Shown one piece after another: positions 1-8,510 of a stretch of 64,000 nucleotides of DNA. The DNA comes from Mesorhizobium sp. B2-1-1 (GTDB lineage: Bacteria; Pseudomonadota; Alphaproteobacteria; Rhizobiales; Rhizobiaceae), in the NCBI RefSeq assembly GCF_006442975.2, contig NZ_CP083954.1:682001-746000 (forward strand), in the 5' to 3' direction. A program made the position numbers and the translations under genes. The notes under the pieces are model-generated. The model made no database searches and had not been told where the DNA came from. It was given only the letters and a program-made list of their open reading frames with translations. Each line of letters starts with the position of its first letter. Positions within the stretch are counted from its first letter, which is position 1.

Positions 1-1395
1 GCCGAGGCGGGCGGCCGCGGCATCCCAGTTCGCCTGCTTGCCAAGCACATGCGCCGCATCCGACGGCGTGAAACCTGAAATGTGCACCAGCCCGCGCGAC
101 ACCAGGCGGTTCAGGGTAGCGTTCTGGGCATTCGAGGTCAAAAGCCTGTCGAGGGGCAAGGGCATTGCGCCGATCGCTTCATAGAGCCTTGCTTCCGGAG
201 CAGTCAGCCCGGCGGCAAGACGGTCGGGCACGCCGGTGCGCACCGCGAAACGGCCGTCCATGCGGCCAGTGTTTGGCGCGCGCAGCTGGCGCTCGAGTTC
301 CGCCAGAACGGCCTCGCGATGCACCATGCCGGCCAGCGCCAGCGGCACCAGCCGGCGCGGTCCAAGCAGGAGCCTGGGGTTGAGAGCGCCGTCTTCCAAT
401 GCCACTTCGGAATCGCCGCCGAGGCCGAAGGTGCGCATGGCGACCGCTTCGACCATGGTGCGAAAGCCGCCGACGGTGGCGCCTTCCGGATCGAGCCGCG
501 GCCGGCCCTTGTCGAGCACGGCAACGTCGGTGGTGGTGCCGCCGATGTCGGAAACCACCGCGTTTTCCAATCCGGTCATGTGGTGCGCCCCGACCAGGCT
601 GGCGGCCGGGCCGGACAGAATGGTCTCGATCGGCCGCTGGCGGGCGAACGCCGCCGACACCAGCGCACCGTCGCCGCGCACCACCATCAGGGGCGCCGCG
701 ATGCCGCGCGCCTCGAGAAAGCCCTCGGTCGCCGCCACCAGCCGGTCGATCATCGAGATCAGCCGGGCGTTGAGCAGCGTCGTCAGCGCCCGGCGCGGAC
801 CGCCTAGCTTGGCCGACAATTCATGGCTCGCGGTGACCGGCAGGCCGGTTTTCTCCCGGATCAGCTCGCGGGCGGCGATCTCGTGCGCCGGGTTGCGGGT
901 GGCGAAATAGGCGCAGACGGCAAAGCCCGAGACCGAGCCGCCGAGTCCGGGCAGCGCCGCCTCGAGGCCGGACAGATCGAGCTTGGCGGTATTGCCGTGC
1001 ACATCGTGGCCGCCGGGGCAGAACACGACCGGATCGGTGCCCAATGCCGCCTTCAGCCCATCGCGGGCAAGGTCCGCCTCGGAAAAGCCGATCATCACCA
1101 GCGCGACGCGGCCACCCTGGCCCTCGACCAGCGCGTTGGTGGCAAGCGTCGTCGACATGGAGACAAGCTTGATGGCGGCCGGATCGGTGACCGCTTTTTC
1201 CAGAACCGCGTCGACGGCGCCGGAAATGCCAACGGCGAGATCGTGCCTGGTGGTCAGAGCCTTGGCCTTGGCCAGCACCTTTCCCTTGTTCGGCCCGCTC
1301 TGCGGGCCTTCGGTTTCGGACCACAGCACGGCATCGGTGTAGGTGCCGCCGGTGTCGATGCCGAGGAAAAGAGGTTTTGGCTTGGTCTTGGTCAT
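1..1395 (-). CDS. Hydantoinase/oxoprolinase family protein, 3' end cut by window edge
   Basis: An ATG at 1395 opens a frame that stays open to the window edge, giving 465 visible residues. The N-terminus carries the ASKHA phosphate-1-like motif GIDTGGTYTDAV (about residues 12-23). A second nucleotide-binding motif, DIGGTTTDVAVLD, lies in the middle. Both are diagnostic of the HyuA/5-oxoprolinase family, which performs ATP-dependent hydrolysis of cyclic amides such as hydantoins or 5-oxoproline. Family members are usually near 680 residues, so roughly the last third is missing because of the window edge, not a mutation. The partner HyuB-type gene, if present, would lie outside the window. The substrate cannot be told from sequence. 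Confidence 0.85.
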   Translation of the reverse strand, partial: MTKTKPKPLFLGIDTGGTYTDAVLWSETEGPQSGPNKGKVLAKAKALTTRHDLAVGISGAVDAVLEKAVTDPAAIKLVSMSTTLATNALVEGQGGRVALVMIGFSEADLARDGLKAALGTDPVVFCPGGHDVHGNTAKLDLSGLEAALPGLGGSVSGFAVCAYFATRNPAHEIAARELIREKTGLPVTASHELSAKLGGPRRALTTLLNARLISMIDRLVAATEGFLEARGIAAPLMVVRGDGALVSAAFARQRPIETILSGPAASLVGAHHMTGLENAVVSDIGGTTTDVAVLDKGRPRLDPEGATVGGFRTMVEAVAMRTFGLGGDSEVALEDGALNPRLLLGPRRLVPLALAGMVHREAVLAELERQLRAPNTGRMDGRFAVRTGVPDRLAAGLTAPEARLYEAIGAMPLPLDRLLTSNAQNATLNRLVSRGLVHISGFTPSDAAHVLGKQANWDAAAARLG

Positions 1396-1494
1396 GTCTG
1401 ATGATGGCCCGAGCAGATAGGAAAATGCTTCTCGCCCTTAACCTATAGCGGCCGGACGATAAAGCTGAGAGCGCTGGGCCACGGGAGGAGTTCG

Positions 1495-1518
1495 ATCTCC
1501 CCCACGAGGGGGGAGATT
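1495..1518. repeat. Palindromic intergenic repeat (CCCCACGAGGGGG type), partial copy
   Basis: The sequence ATCTCCCCCACGAGGGGGGA folds on itself. It is the core of a longer element present in fuller form at 28637, 28801, 31009 and 31120. Here only the hairpin core is recognisable, lying between the hydantoinase start and the CDGSH gene stop. Confidence 0.7.
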
Positions 1519-1542
1519 GGCAGCTTCAATGGCAGGGTCAAC

Positions 1543-2169
1543 CTACCCCGCGAACCCAACCTTTTTATGCGACCCATCGCAATACGGCTTGTTCGCCGAA
1601 TGGCCGCAGCGGCACAGGAAGGCGCGTTGCGTGCGGTCGACCGTGTGGCCGGTGCCGGTGACGATTTCGACATTGCCTTCGAGCTTGAGCGGCCCGTCTT
1701 TCGTCGGCGTAACCTTGAGTGGACCGTCGCGCGCGTCCAGCGCCGGCGTGTCCTTCAGCGCCGGCTCGCCGGTGGCGGCAAAACCTAATTTGTTGTGGCT
1801 GCCGTCGCAGAACGGCTTGTTCTGCGACGCGCCGCAGCGGCAGAGCGTGGCGCGGTGTAACGTCTCGCCGTCGAGCATAATCTCGGCGTGGACGGCCAGC
1901 GGGCCGTTTTCCCTGATGCGCACGGTGTTGACCACCGGCGGCCTTTCCTGCGGCCCGCCATCCTTCCTGACATAGGTAATGGCGCCTGACGGGCAGCTTT
2001 CGGCAATGGCGACGATCTTCTCGACGCTGGCCGCGTCGGGATGGATCCACTCTCCCGGCGCGTTCGGCACGAAGACATGCGGATCGCCCAGCACGCAATT
2101 GCGCGAATGGATGCAGCGCCGGCCGGCAAAGCCGACGTCTATCTTCTCGCCCTCGACCGGACCTGCCAT
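1543..2169 (-). CDS. Iron-sulfur protein with a ferredoxin-like N-terminus and two CDGSH domains
   Basis: The protein has 208 residues. The N-terminal part (about 1-75) has the spaced cysteines C19, C25 and C59-P of the divergent monocluster ferredoxin domain (Fer4_19 type). Two CDGSH zinc-finger/iron-sulfur motifs follow, each with C-x-C then C-D-G-S-H: C110, C112 and 121-125, then C186, C188 and 197-201. CDGSH modules bind a labile 2Fe-2S cluster through three Cys and one His, and all ligands are present in both copies. The probable role is soluble electron transfer or cluster shuttling; no partner is evident. It is a monocistronic minus-strand gene with repeat sequence just downstream of its stop. 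Confidence 0.88.
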   Translation of the reverse strand: MAGPVEGEKIDVGFAGRRCIHSRNCVLGDPHVFVPNAPGEWIHPDAASVEKIVAIAESCPSGAITYVRKDGGPQERPPVVNTVRIRENGPLAVHAEIMLDGETLHRATLCRCGASQNKPFCDGSHNKLGFAATGEPALKDTPALDARDGPLKVTPTKDGPLKLEGNVEIVTGTGHTVDRTQRAFLCRCGHSANKPYCDGSHKKVGFAG

Positions 2170-2276
2170 CGCCTTGCTCCTGTTGCCTGACGCACGCCGC
2201 CTGGATGCGGCGTGCTTTGGGTGCTGTTCTTGCAGGCTATGCCCCAGGCAGGAAAAGCGTCAAGCTGGCAAGCCGG

Positions 2277-2648
2277 TCAGGGAACCAGTTCGATCTCCTC
2301 GGTCTCGCCGCCGCTGCAGGTATAGCAGCAATCGTCGCATTTTTCCTTGTCGCCGGGGCCGACGCCCCAATAGGTGCCTTCGTCGCCGTCGACCCAGGCG
2401 CCGTAGCAGATCGATTCGCCCTCGTCGCAGGAGACCGGCAATTGCCTGGTCTCGCCGTCATCGAGGTAGAAATCCTTGCCGTTGCCCGGCCACACATAGT
2501 CGCGGTCCCGGCTGTAGAGCTCGAGGCGCATGGCATTGGGATGGCTGTTCTTGATGGCGAAGGTGACGTCGCCGGCATGGGCCGACGGCACCAGCAGCAT
2601 GGCAAGAGACAGCGCGGCCAGCGAGCGGCGCGCATAGGCGTAGAACAT
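2277..2648 (-). CDS. Secreted cysteine-rich small protein, paralogue A
   Basis: The ATG at 2648 follows a GGGGGA ribosome site and opens a 123-residue protein. The N-terminus is a signal peptide ending near SAHA, so the mature protein should be periplasmic. The mature part holds a conserved pattern: F-x-x-K-N, LYSRDR-x-x-VWPG, an ICYGAW block, and near the end C-D-D-C-C-Y-T-C. It is clearly paralogous to the next gene upstream (2764-3120), which shares all these blocks. No family is recognised. The C-x-x-C-C-x-x-C cluster suggests metal binding or disulfides, which is an inference. The pair probably arose by tandem duplication. Confidence 0.75.
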   Translation of the reverse strand: MFYAYARRSLAALSLAMLLVPSAHAGDVTFAIKNSHPNAMRLELYSRDRDYVWPGNGKDFYLDDGETRQLPVSCDEGESICYGAWVDGDEGTYWGVGPGDKEKCDDCCYTCSGGETEEIELVP

Positions 2649-2763
2649 GATATCCCCCAAAAATAAACGGCCCACCCGGCCGCCTTGCGGGCATTGCACG
2701 GGGCGAGCGATCGCTAAAGGGGGCGACCGCGACAATCCCGGACTAATTTTGGGGAGATTGGCG

Positions 2764-3120
2764 CTACTCCACCAGGTCGACGGTCTCGGTCGAATGGTGC
2801 ACGCAGATGAAACAGCAATCGTCGCAGGGCCGGTCGTTGTCCGGGCCGACGCCGGCCGAGATGGCGTCATTGCCGTTGACCCACGCGCCGTAGCAGATGC
2901 GTTCGCCCTCATTGCACGAAATCGGCACCGATTTGCGTGAGCCGGGATCGATCAGGAACACCTTGTCGTCGCCCGGCCAGACCGTTTCGCGGTCGCGGCT
3001 GAACAGTTCGACCGCAACGGCCTGCCCGCGCTGGTTCTTGACGAAGAAAGCCATGTCGGCAGCCCCGGCCGAGGTGGTGAAAACCAATGCCGCGAGTGTG
3101 GCCGCGCGAAAGAGCGTCAC
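2764..3120 (-). CDS. Secreted cysteine-rich small protein, paralogue B
   Basis: The preferred start is GTG at 3120, with GAAAGG six bases upstream. It gives 118 residues and a clean signal peptide (LFRAATLAALVFTTSAGAA). An ATG at 3156 would add a polar dozen residues before the signal and is less likely. The mature part repeats the layout of paralogue A: F-x-x-K-N, LFSRDR-x-x-VWPG, ICYGAW and C-D-D-C-C-F-I-C. The function is unknown. The two genes lie 115 bases apart on the same strand, downstream of the decarboxylase stop-side neighbour, and may be separately transcribed. Confidence 0.72.
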   Translation of the reverse strand: MTLFRAATLAALVFTTSAGAADMAFFVKNQRGQAVAVELFSRDRETVWPGDDKVFLIDPGSRKSVPISCNEGERICYGAWVNGNDAISAGVGPDNDRPCDDCCFICVHHSTETVDLVE

Positions 3121-3168
3121 GATTGGACCTTTCGAATCATGCCGGCAGACTCGCATGGCCGCCGCGAA

Positions 3169-4653
3169 CTAGGAAGCCGCCTCCGCCGCGATCTGGCGTC
3201 CCAGCCGCAGCGTTTCCCGCACCAGCAGGTGAAGATCGTCGCGCCGGGTCCGGTGGTTGGTGATCGCCACGCGCAGGCAATGCTGGCCTTGCACCGTCGT
3301 GTCCGACAGTGCCGCAATGCCTTGTTCCTGCAAACGCAGCATGATCTCCGTGTTGAACCGCTTAAGCTCCTCGCCGGACGCCCCGGCAAGCCGATGCCGG
3401 AAGCAGACGATGTTGATCGTGGTCGGCGCCATCAGCACCAGCGACGGCTCGGCCTCGATCAGTCCGGCGAGATAGGCCGCTTGCGCGATGTTCTGGTCGA
3501 TCAGGCGGCCGAATTTGTCGACGCCATGCTCCTTCAGCGCCATCCATACTTTGAGCGCGCGAAAGCCTCGCGACGTCTGCAAACCATAGTCGTGCAGCCA
3601 TTCGCCGGAGGCGAGACCACGCGGCGTCGATTCCAGATATTCGGGCGTCACGGCGAAGGTACGGCGATGCGCGAGGGCGTCCCTGACCAGGGCGCAGCCG
3701 GCCTCGAACGGCGCGTGCAGCCATTTGTGCGGATCGAGCGCGATCGAATCGGCCCATTCGATGCCGGCGACGCGATGGGCGTTCTGCGGAGCGATGGCGA
3801 CCAGGGCGCCGATGCAGCCATCGACATGGAACCAGAGGTCTTCCTCATGCGCCAGCTTGGCAAGCGCCCGCAAGTCGTCGATCGCTCCGGTGTTGACGGT
3901 GCCCGCATTGCCGATGACGCAGGCCGGTTTGAAGCCCGCCTGGCGGTCCTCGGCAATTGCCGCCCGCAAGGCGGCGATGTCGATGCGCAGCCCGGCATCG
4001 GTCGGTATTCGCCGCAAGGCCCGGTTGCCGAGGCCGAGCGCCTCCATGGCCTTGCGGTGACAGGAATGGAGCTGGTCCGAGCCATAATAGCGCAGGGGCT
4101 TCTCGATGGCGGCAACGCCGTGCTCGCGCACGTCGATGCCGGCCTTGACGTTGCGCGCCACCGTCAGCCCGATCATGTTTGCCATCGAACCGCCGCTGAC
4201 CAGCGTGCCGCTGGCCGAGACTGGAAACCCCAGCATTTGCTTGCACCAGTTGACGACCTGGCAGTCCATCAGCCCGGCGGCATGGTTGCCGCCGCCGAGG
4301 TTGGAACCCTGGATCGCCGCCAGGAAATCGCCGAGCGCGCCGGTGAAGTTGCTCGAGCCCATGTACCAGGCCCAGAAGCGAGGATGGATGTTGCCCATCG
4401 GGTATGACATCACGGTGCGGGAGACCTCGCCATAGACGGCGGCCAGCCGCGCCGGCGTTCGCGGCAGGGGCGCGGCGAAGACCTCCCTCACGTCAGCCGG
4501 CACCTCCCGCCAGACCGGACGGTCGCGCACGTCGCGCAGATAGTCGACGGCATCGTCGATGACCCGGTGCGACAGGGCCTGCACATCGGCCCAGTCCAGG
4601 GGGTCAAGCGTCTCCTCGGCTACAGCGCCAAGGGTTTCCTGCGCGACGTCCAT
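3169..4653 (-). CDS. PLP-dependent group II decarboxylase (aromatic-L-amino-acid decarboxylase-like)
   Basis: The protein has 494 residues. The PLP lysine is in the classic S-x-x-x-D-P-H-K-W motif (H309, K310). The upstream HVDG motif places the PLP-pairing aspartate at about 278, and the substrate-side HPRFW block at 90-94 is typical of DDC/glutamate decarboxylase-like group II enzymes. The reaction should be decarboxylation of an amino acid to an amine; aromatic versus acidic substrate cannot be settled by eye. The start is 12 bases after the stop of the cysteine-synthase-like gene, so the two form an operon of PLP enzymes. That pairing hints at metabolism of a substituted alanine or sulfur amino acid, which is an inference. 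Confidence 0.85.
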   Translation of the reverse strand: MDVAQETLGAVAEETLDPLDWADVQALSHRVIDDAVDYLRDVRDRPVWREVPADVREVFAAPLPRTPARLAAVYGEVSRTVMSYPMGNIHPRFWAWYMGSSNFTGALGDFLAAIQGSNLGGGNHAAGLMDCQVVNWCKQMLGFPVSASGTLVSGGSMANMIGLTVARNVKAGIDVREHGVAAIEKPLRYYGSDQLHSCHRKAMEALGLGNRALRRIPTDAGLRIDIAALRAAIAEDRQAGFKPACVIGNAGTVNTGAIDDLRALAKLAHEEDLWFHVDGCIGALVAIAPQNAHRVAGIEWADSIALDPHKWLHAPFEAGCALVRDALAHRRTFAVTPEYLESTPRGLASGEWLHDYGLQTSRGFRALKVWMALKEHGVDKFGRLIDQNIAQAAYLAGLIEAEPSLVLMAPTTINIVCFRHRLAGASGEELKRFNTEIMLRLQEQGIAALSDTTVQGQHCLRVAITNHRTRRDDLHLLVRETLRLGRQIAAEAAS

Positions 4654-4665
4654 GACAGCCGCCCG

Positions 4666-5754
4666 TCAAGCCGCCGGGAACTGGCAGCCGGGCGTCGAGC
4701 GCGACAGCGCCGTCTCGTCGGCATCCATCTCGGCATCGATGCCGTCGAACAGCGGCGTCGTCATGTAGCGTTCGCCGGTGTCGGGCAGCATGCACAGGAT
4801 CACCGATCCGGCCGGCGCCTCCTCGGCGACCTGCCGCGCCACGGCGAAGGTGGCGCCGCCGGAAATGCCGGTGAAGATGCCTTCCTTCTGCGCCAGCGCC
4901 TTGGCCCATTTGATGCCCTCGGGCCCGGCGATCGGCATCACCTCGTCATAGAGGCCGGCATCGACCGCTTCCTGCAGCACGTTGGGGATGAAATCAGGCG
5001 TCCAGCCCTGGATCGGATGCGGCTCGAAGGCCGGGTGGCTGGCGGCGGGCGCCCCGTCGACACCGCGCTGCTGCGCCTTGCCGCTGCCGATGAGCTGGGC
5101 GTTGGCCGGCTCGGACAGGATGATGCGGACATCCGGCCGCTCACGGCGCAGCACGCGCGCCACGCCGACCACGGTGCCGCCAGTGCCGTAGCCGGTGACG
5201 AAGCAATCGAGCCGCGAGCCGGCGAAATCATTGATGATCTCGCGCGCCGTCGTCGCCTCGTGGATGGCGGCGTTGGCGCTGGTTTCGAACTGTCGCGCCA
5301 GGAACCAGCCATTGGCCTCGGCCAGCTCCACGGCCTTCTTGTACATGCCGAACCCCTTTTCGGCGCGCGGCGTCAGCACCACCTTGGCACCCAGCATGCG
5401 CATCAGCTTGCGGCGCTCGACGGAAAAACTATCGGCCATGGTGACGACCAGCGGATAGGCTTTCTGCGCGCAGAACATGGCGAGCCCGATGCCGGTGTTG
5501 CCGCTGGTCGCCTCGACGATGGTCTGGCCCGGCTTCAACGCGCCGCTGCGCTCGCCCTCCTCGATGATGTTGAGCGCCAGCCGGTCCTTCACCGAGGCAG
5601 CCGGGTTGAAGAACTCGGCCTTGACGTAGATCGTCGCGTGGGCCGGGCCGAGATTGTTGATGCGGATGACCGGCGTGTCGCCGACCGTGTCCAAAATGCT
5701 GTCGAACAGGCGGCCGCGGCCGGCCGTGGTTCTGATTCTTGCTTGCTGCAACAT
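4666..5754 (-). CDS. cysK: Cysteine synthase family protein (O-acetylserine sulfhydrylase-like)
   Basis: The protein has 362 residues, with AGGAGAC six bases before the ATG. It is a fold-type II PLP enzyme: the Schiff-base lysine lies in PAASVKDR (K56), the substrate loop is TSGNTGIG (83-90), and a glycine-rich phosphate loop follows (GYGTGGT). This is the CysK/CBS family that makes L-cysteine from O-acetylserine and sulfide. It is about 40 residues longer than typical CysK owing to a C-terminal extension, and it sits in an operon with an amino-acid decarboxylase, so a non-housekeeping beta-substituted alanine synthase is possible. The gene symbol is therefore tentative. It is divergent from the BTAD-type regulator. 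Confidence 0.82.
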   Translation of the reverse strand: MLQQARIRTTAGRGRLFDSILDTVGDTPVIRINNLGPAHATIYVKAEFFNPAASVKDRLALNIIEEGERSGALKPGQTIVEATSGNTGIGLAMFCAQKAYPLVVTMADSFSVERRKLMRMLGAKVVLTPRAEKGFGMYKKAVELAEANGWFLARQFETSANAAIHEATTAREIINDFAGSRLDCFVTGYGTGGTVVGVARVLRRERPDVRIILSEPANAQLIGSGKAQQRGVDGAPAASHPAFEPHPIQGWTPDFIPNVLQEAVDAGLYDEVMPIAGPEGIKWAKALAQKEGIFTGISGGATFAVARQVAEEAPAGSVILCMLPDTGERYMTTPLFDGIDAEMDADETALSRSTPGCQFPAA

Positions 5755-5984
5755 ATCTGTCTCCTCGTCTGTGTTGGTACCTTGCGGTCACGGGCCGGTT
5801 ACAAACCGGCGGCTTGGGCGGCGAGGTTTCGAGACCTTGCCGCGCTAGGGTCGCTCGACGTGCCGGCAATGCGGCTGCCCGCATCCCGGCGCGCAACTCG
5901 CAACCGGGTGCGTTCATGCCGTGTTCGGTGATAAACGAGGGCCGACCGGCCAACGTGGGAGGAAGCGTGGGAGCAAGCGTGGAA

Positions 5985-8054
5985 ATGCACGTGGAATCCG
6001 CTCGACCGAGCCTGGATCGCGGCAAGCCCGCTCTTGCCGTGCGCCTGCTCGGGCCGTTCGCGGTCGTGCGCGATGGCGTGCGGGCCGAATTGCCGGCATC
6101 GCGCAAGCTGCGCGCGCTGCTTGCCTATCTGGCGCTGGCGCCGCATCCGGTGGGACGCGCTCGGCTGTGCGAGCTCTTGTGGGATGTTCCGAACGACCCC
6201 AGGGGCGAGTTGCGTTGGTGCCTCAGCAAGCTTCGCGCCGTCCTCGACGAGCCGGGGCACCGTCGGGTCGAGACACAGGACGACACGGTCGCATTGCGCC
6301 TCGACGGCTGTTTCGTCGACGCGCTGGAGGTTAGCGCCGCCGCCGCGCAAGGGATCGCCTCGCTCGACGCCGAGCGCCTGCGATCGCTGTCGGAGCTGTT
6401 CGCCGGCGACTTTCTCGACGGTCTGGAGCTCGACCGCAGTCCGTTTTTCGAGAGTTGGCTGATCGCGCAGCGCCGCCGCTTCCAGTCGTCTCACGCCGCC
6501 GTGCTGGAGCACCTGGTCGCGGCGGTTCCGCCCGGTTCGGAGGCGGCAGCAGCCGGTCTTGACCGGTGGGTGGAGCTGGCGCCGTTCGACGGCCGCGCGC
6601 ATCTGGCGCTGCTCACGCATCTGGCCGGGCGCGGCGCCATCGGCGCGGCCGAGCAGCACCTGACGGCGACGGCGCAATTGTTCCAATCGGAAGGGTTGGA
6701 CTTCGGACCGGTGCGCGCGGCCTGGCAGGCGCTGCGCGACAAGCCAGCGAAAGATCGGCCAGCGGAAGATCGGCCGGCGATAGATCGGCCGGCTGTAGAT
6801 CGGCCTTCGGCGCAGCCCGCCGGCATCGCGGCATCGCCGCCGTCGCCCGCTCCGGCGGGCGTGGAGCCCAGCCACGCCTCGCTGGCGGTGATGCCGTTCG
6901 TCGAGACTGCCGGCCCTTGCGGCACGCGCGGCGGGATCGCCGACGGCCTGACCCATGACATCATCACGCGTCTGGCCAAGCTCAGGGATTTCTTCGTCAT
7001 CGCGCGCGGCTCGGTCTTCGCGCTCGCCGAGAAAAACATCGCGCCGCAGGAAGCGGGGCGGCAGCTGAATGTGGACTATGTCGCCACCGGCACGGTGGGC
7101 ACCGTGGCCGGCCGCGTCATCATCGCCGTCGAGCTCATCGAGGTTCGCACGGCCAGGATCGTCTGGGCCGAGAGCTTCGAGCGCCGGGCCGACGACCTCT
7201 TCGGCGTGCTCGACGATATCGGCAACGCGATCGTCTCGTCTATCTCGGCCGAGATCGAGACGGTCGAACGCAACCGCGCGATGCTGAAGGCGCCCAACTC
7301 GCTCAACGCCTGGGAAGCCTATCACCGCGGCCTCTGGCATATGTACCGCTTCACCCAGCCGGAAAACGAGTTGGCGCAGCATTTCTTCGGCGTGGCGACG
7401 GCGCTCGACCCGACCTTCGCCCGCGCCCATGCCGGCCTGTCCTTCACCCATTGGCAAAGCGCTTTCCAGCGCTGGGGCGACCGCGACCACGAAAGCGCGC
7501 TAGCCTACGAGACAGCGGGGCACAGTCTCCTGGTCGACGAACAGAACCCTGCCGCGCACTGGGCGATGGGCCGGGCGCTGTGGCTGCGCGGCGAACAGGA
7601 CGGATCGCTCTTCGAATTGGAACGGGCAGTGGAGCTCAGCCCCAATTTCGCGCTCGGCCACTATGCGCTGTCCTTCGTCCACTCGCAGTCGGGCGATCCG
7701 CAGGCGGCGATCGGCTCGTCCGACCATTCGCGCCATCTCAGCCCTTTCGACCCGCTGCTGTTCGGCATGCTGGGCGCGCGCGCCATGTCGCATGTGCGGC
7801 TCGGCCAGTTCGAGGAAGCCGCGGAATGGGCGCTGAAGGCGGCGGCGCGGCCCAATGCCCACGCCATCATCCTGGCGATAGCAGCACACTGCCTGGCGCT
7901 GGCCGGGCGGCTCGACGAGGCACGCAATTTCGCCGCCGCCCTCCGCAAGGCGCTGCCGGACTACCGCGCCGACGATTTCATCGGCACGTTCCGTTTCGAG
8001 GCGGACGCGGAGGCATTGTTCCGGCAAGGCGCAAAGCGGATCGGATTGAACTGA
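5985..8054 (+). CDS. Fused transcriptional regulator: SARP/BTAD DNA-binding module, TolB-like domain, TPR repeats
   Basis: Starting at ATG 5985 the protein has 689 residues. Alternative in-frame starts are GTG 5979 and ATG 5916, and no Shine-Dalgarno site is decisive. Residues about 16-95 form the winged-helix domain of the AfsR/SARP type (RLLGPFAV, then LCELLWDV and LRWCLSKLRAVL), followed by the BTAD helical region. A Pro/Asp/Arg-rich linker (about 252-275) is encoded by imperfect 15-base tandem repeats. Then comes a TolB-N/FlgO-like domain (from AVMPFVE to about 430) of the type seen in CadC-like and cyclase-associated rhizobial proteins. The C-terminal third is TPR-like. No cyclase domain is present. 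It is probably a cytoplasmic regulator; its divergence from cysK suggests, but does not prove, control of that operon. Confidence 0.8.
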   Translation: MHVESARPSLDRGKPALAVRLLGPFAVVRDGVRAELPASRKLRALLAYLALAPHPVGRARLCELLWDVPNDPRGELRWCLSKLRAVLDEPGHRRVETQDDTVALRLDGCFVDALEVSAAAAQGIASLDAERLRSLSELFAGDFLDGLELDRSPFFESWLIAQRRRFQSSHAAVLEHLVAAVPPGSEAAAAGLDRWVELAPFDGRAHLALLTHLAGRGAIGAAEQHLTATAQLFQSEGLDFGPVRAAWQALRDKPAKDRPAEDRPAIDRPAVDRPSAQPAGIAASPPSPAPAGVEPSHASLAVMPFVETAGPCGTRGGIADGLTHDIITRLAKLRDFFVIARGSVFALAEKNIAPQEAGRQLNVDYVATGTVGTVAGRVIIAVELIEVRTARIVWAESFERRADDLFGVLDDIGNAIVSSISAEIETVERNRAMLKAPNSLNAWEAYHRGLWHMYRFTQPENELAQHFFGVATALDPTFARAHAGLSFTHWQSAFQRWGDRDHESALAYETAGHSLLVDEQNPAAHWAMGRALWLRGEQDGSLFELERAVELSPNFALGHYALSFVHSQSGDPQAAIGSSDHSRHLSPFDPLLFGMLGARAMSHVRLGQFEEAAEWALKAAARPNAHAIILAIAAHCLALAGRLDEARNFAAALRKALPDYRADDFIGTFRFEADAEALFRQGAKRIGLN
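6741..6810 (+). repeat. 15-bp imperfect tandem repeat inside the BTAD regulator linker
   Basis: About four consecutive copies of GATCGGCCRGCGRWA-like 15-mers encode the repeating pentapeptide D-R-P-A-x between the BTAD and TolB-like domains. The unit keeps frame, so copy-number change would lengthen or shorten the linker by five residues at a time. Confidence 0.75.
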
Positions 8055-8148
8055 ACCCGCGCAATTCCCGCCGATTAACGATTTCGGAAGGGGTTGTTTA
8101 ACCGTTCGTCGCTATGTCAGCGCCCGGGAGGGGCATGACAGAGAGTGT

Positions 8149-8328
8149 ATGATGAGCGACAGCCCTGACAAGCGCAATGAATGGCGCGCCATTCTTTACG
8201 TGCAAGCCCGCGTGGCGGTCCTGTTCGTCCCGGTCGTCGCCAGCCTGCTGATCATCGCCGCACTTGCCGGCAACGACCGCAAATCCGTTCCCGCCGTCGA
8301 CCGGACGGTGACAGGCTCCGTGCGATAA
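8149..8328 (+). CDS. Small single-pass membrane protein
   Basis: An open frame of 59 codons starts with two successive ATGs (8149, 8152). GGGAGGGG lies 13-20 bases upstream and GAGAG closer. The product has a charged N-terminus (SDSPDKRNEWR), one hydrophobic segment of about 20 residues (VAVLFVPVVASLLIIAALAG), and a short polar tail ending in TGSVR. Length and layout fit a one-TM inner-membrane microprotein with its tail outside. No family is recognised. It lies between the BTAD regulator and the tRNA terminator. Confidence 0.5.
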   Translation: MMSDSPDKRNEWRAILYVQARVAVLFVPVVASLLIIAALAGNDRKSVPAVDRTVTGSVR

Positions 8329-8440
8329 GGGCTCGGTCATCGACAGCGCACGTTTCCCGGCAGGCGTGCGCATGATGTCGGGCAAATCCCTGCGGCTTTC
8401 TGTTGGCGGGAATGACGATGCGATCGGTCGCACAGGCAAC

Positions 8441-8468
8441 AAAAAAGCCCGGACGAGCCGGGCTTTTT
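8441..8468 (-). terminator. Rho-independent terminator after tRNA-Leu
   Basis: GCCCGG (8447-8452) pairs with CCGGGC (8458-8463) around a five-base loop. On the minus strand the stem is followed by six T residues, and a T run also lies on the plus side, so it can work in both directions. It ends the tRNA-Leu transcript 42 bases after the tRNA and could also stop readthrough from the small membrane-protein gene. Confidence 0.85.
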
Positions 8469-8510
8469 CTGCGAGTCTCTGAACCGTCGAACGATTCAGA
8501 GACGGGAATT

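Noticed and set aside
6741-6810. CRISPR-like array
   Set aside because: The 15-bp units are contiguous without spacers and lie in frame in a coding linker.
5799-7490. 563-codon open frame antisense to the BTAD regulator
   Set aside because: No motifs; the plus-strand frame has SARP, TolB-like and TPR features.
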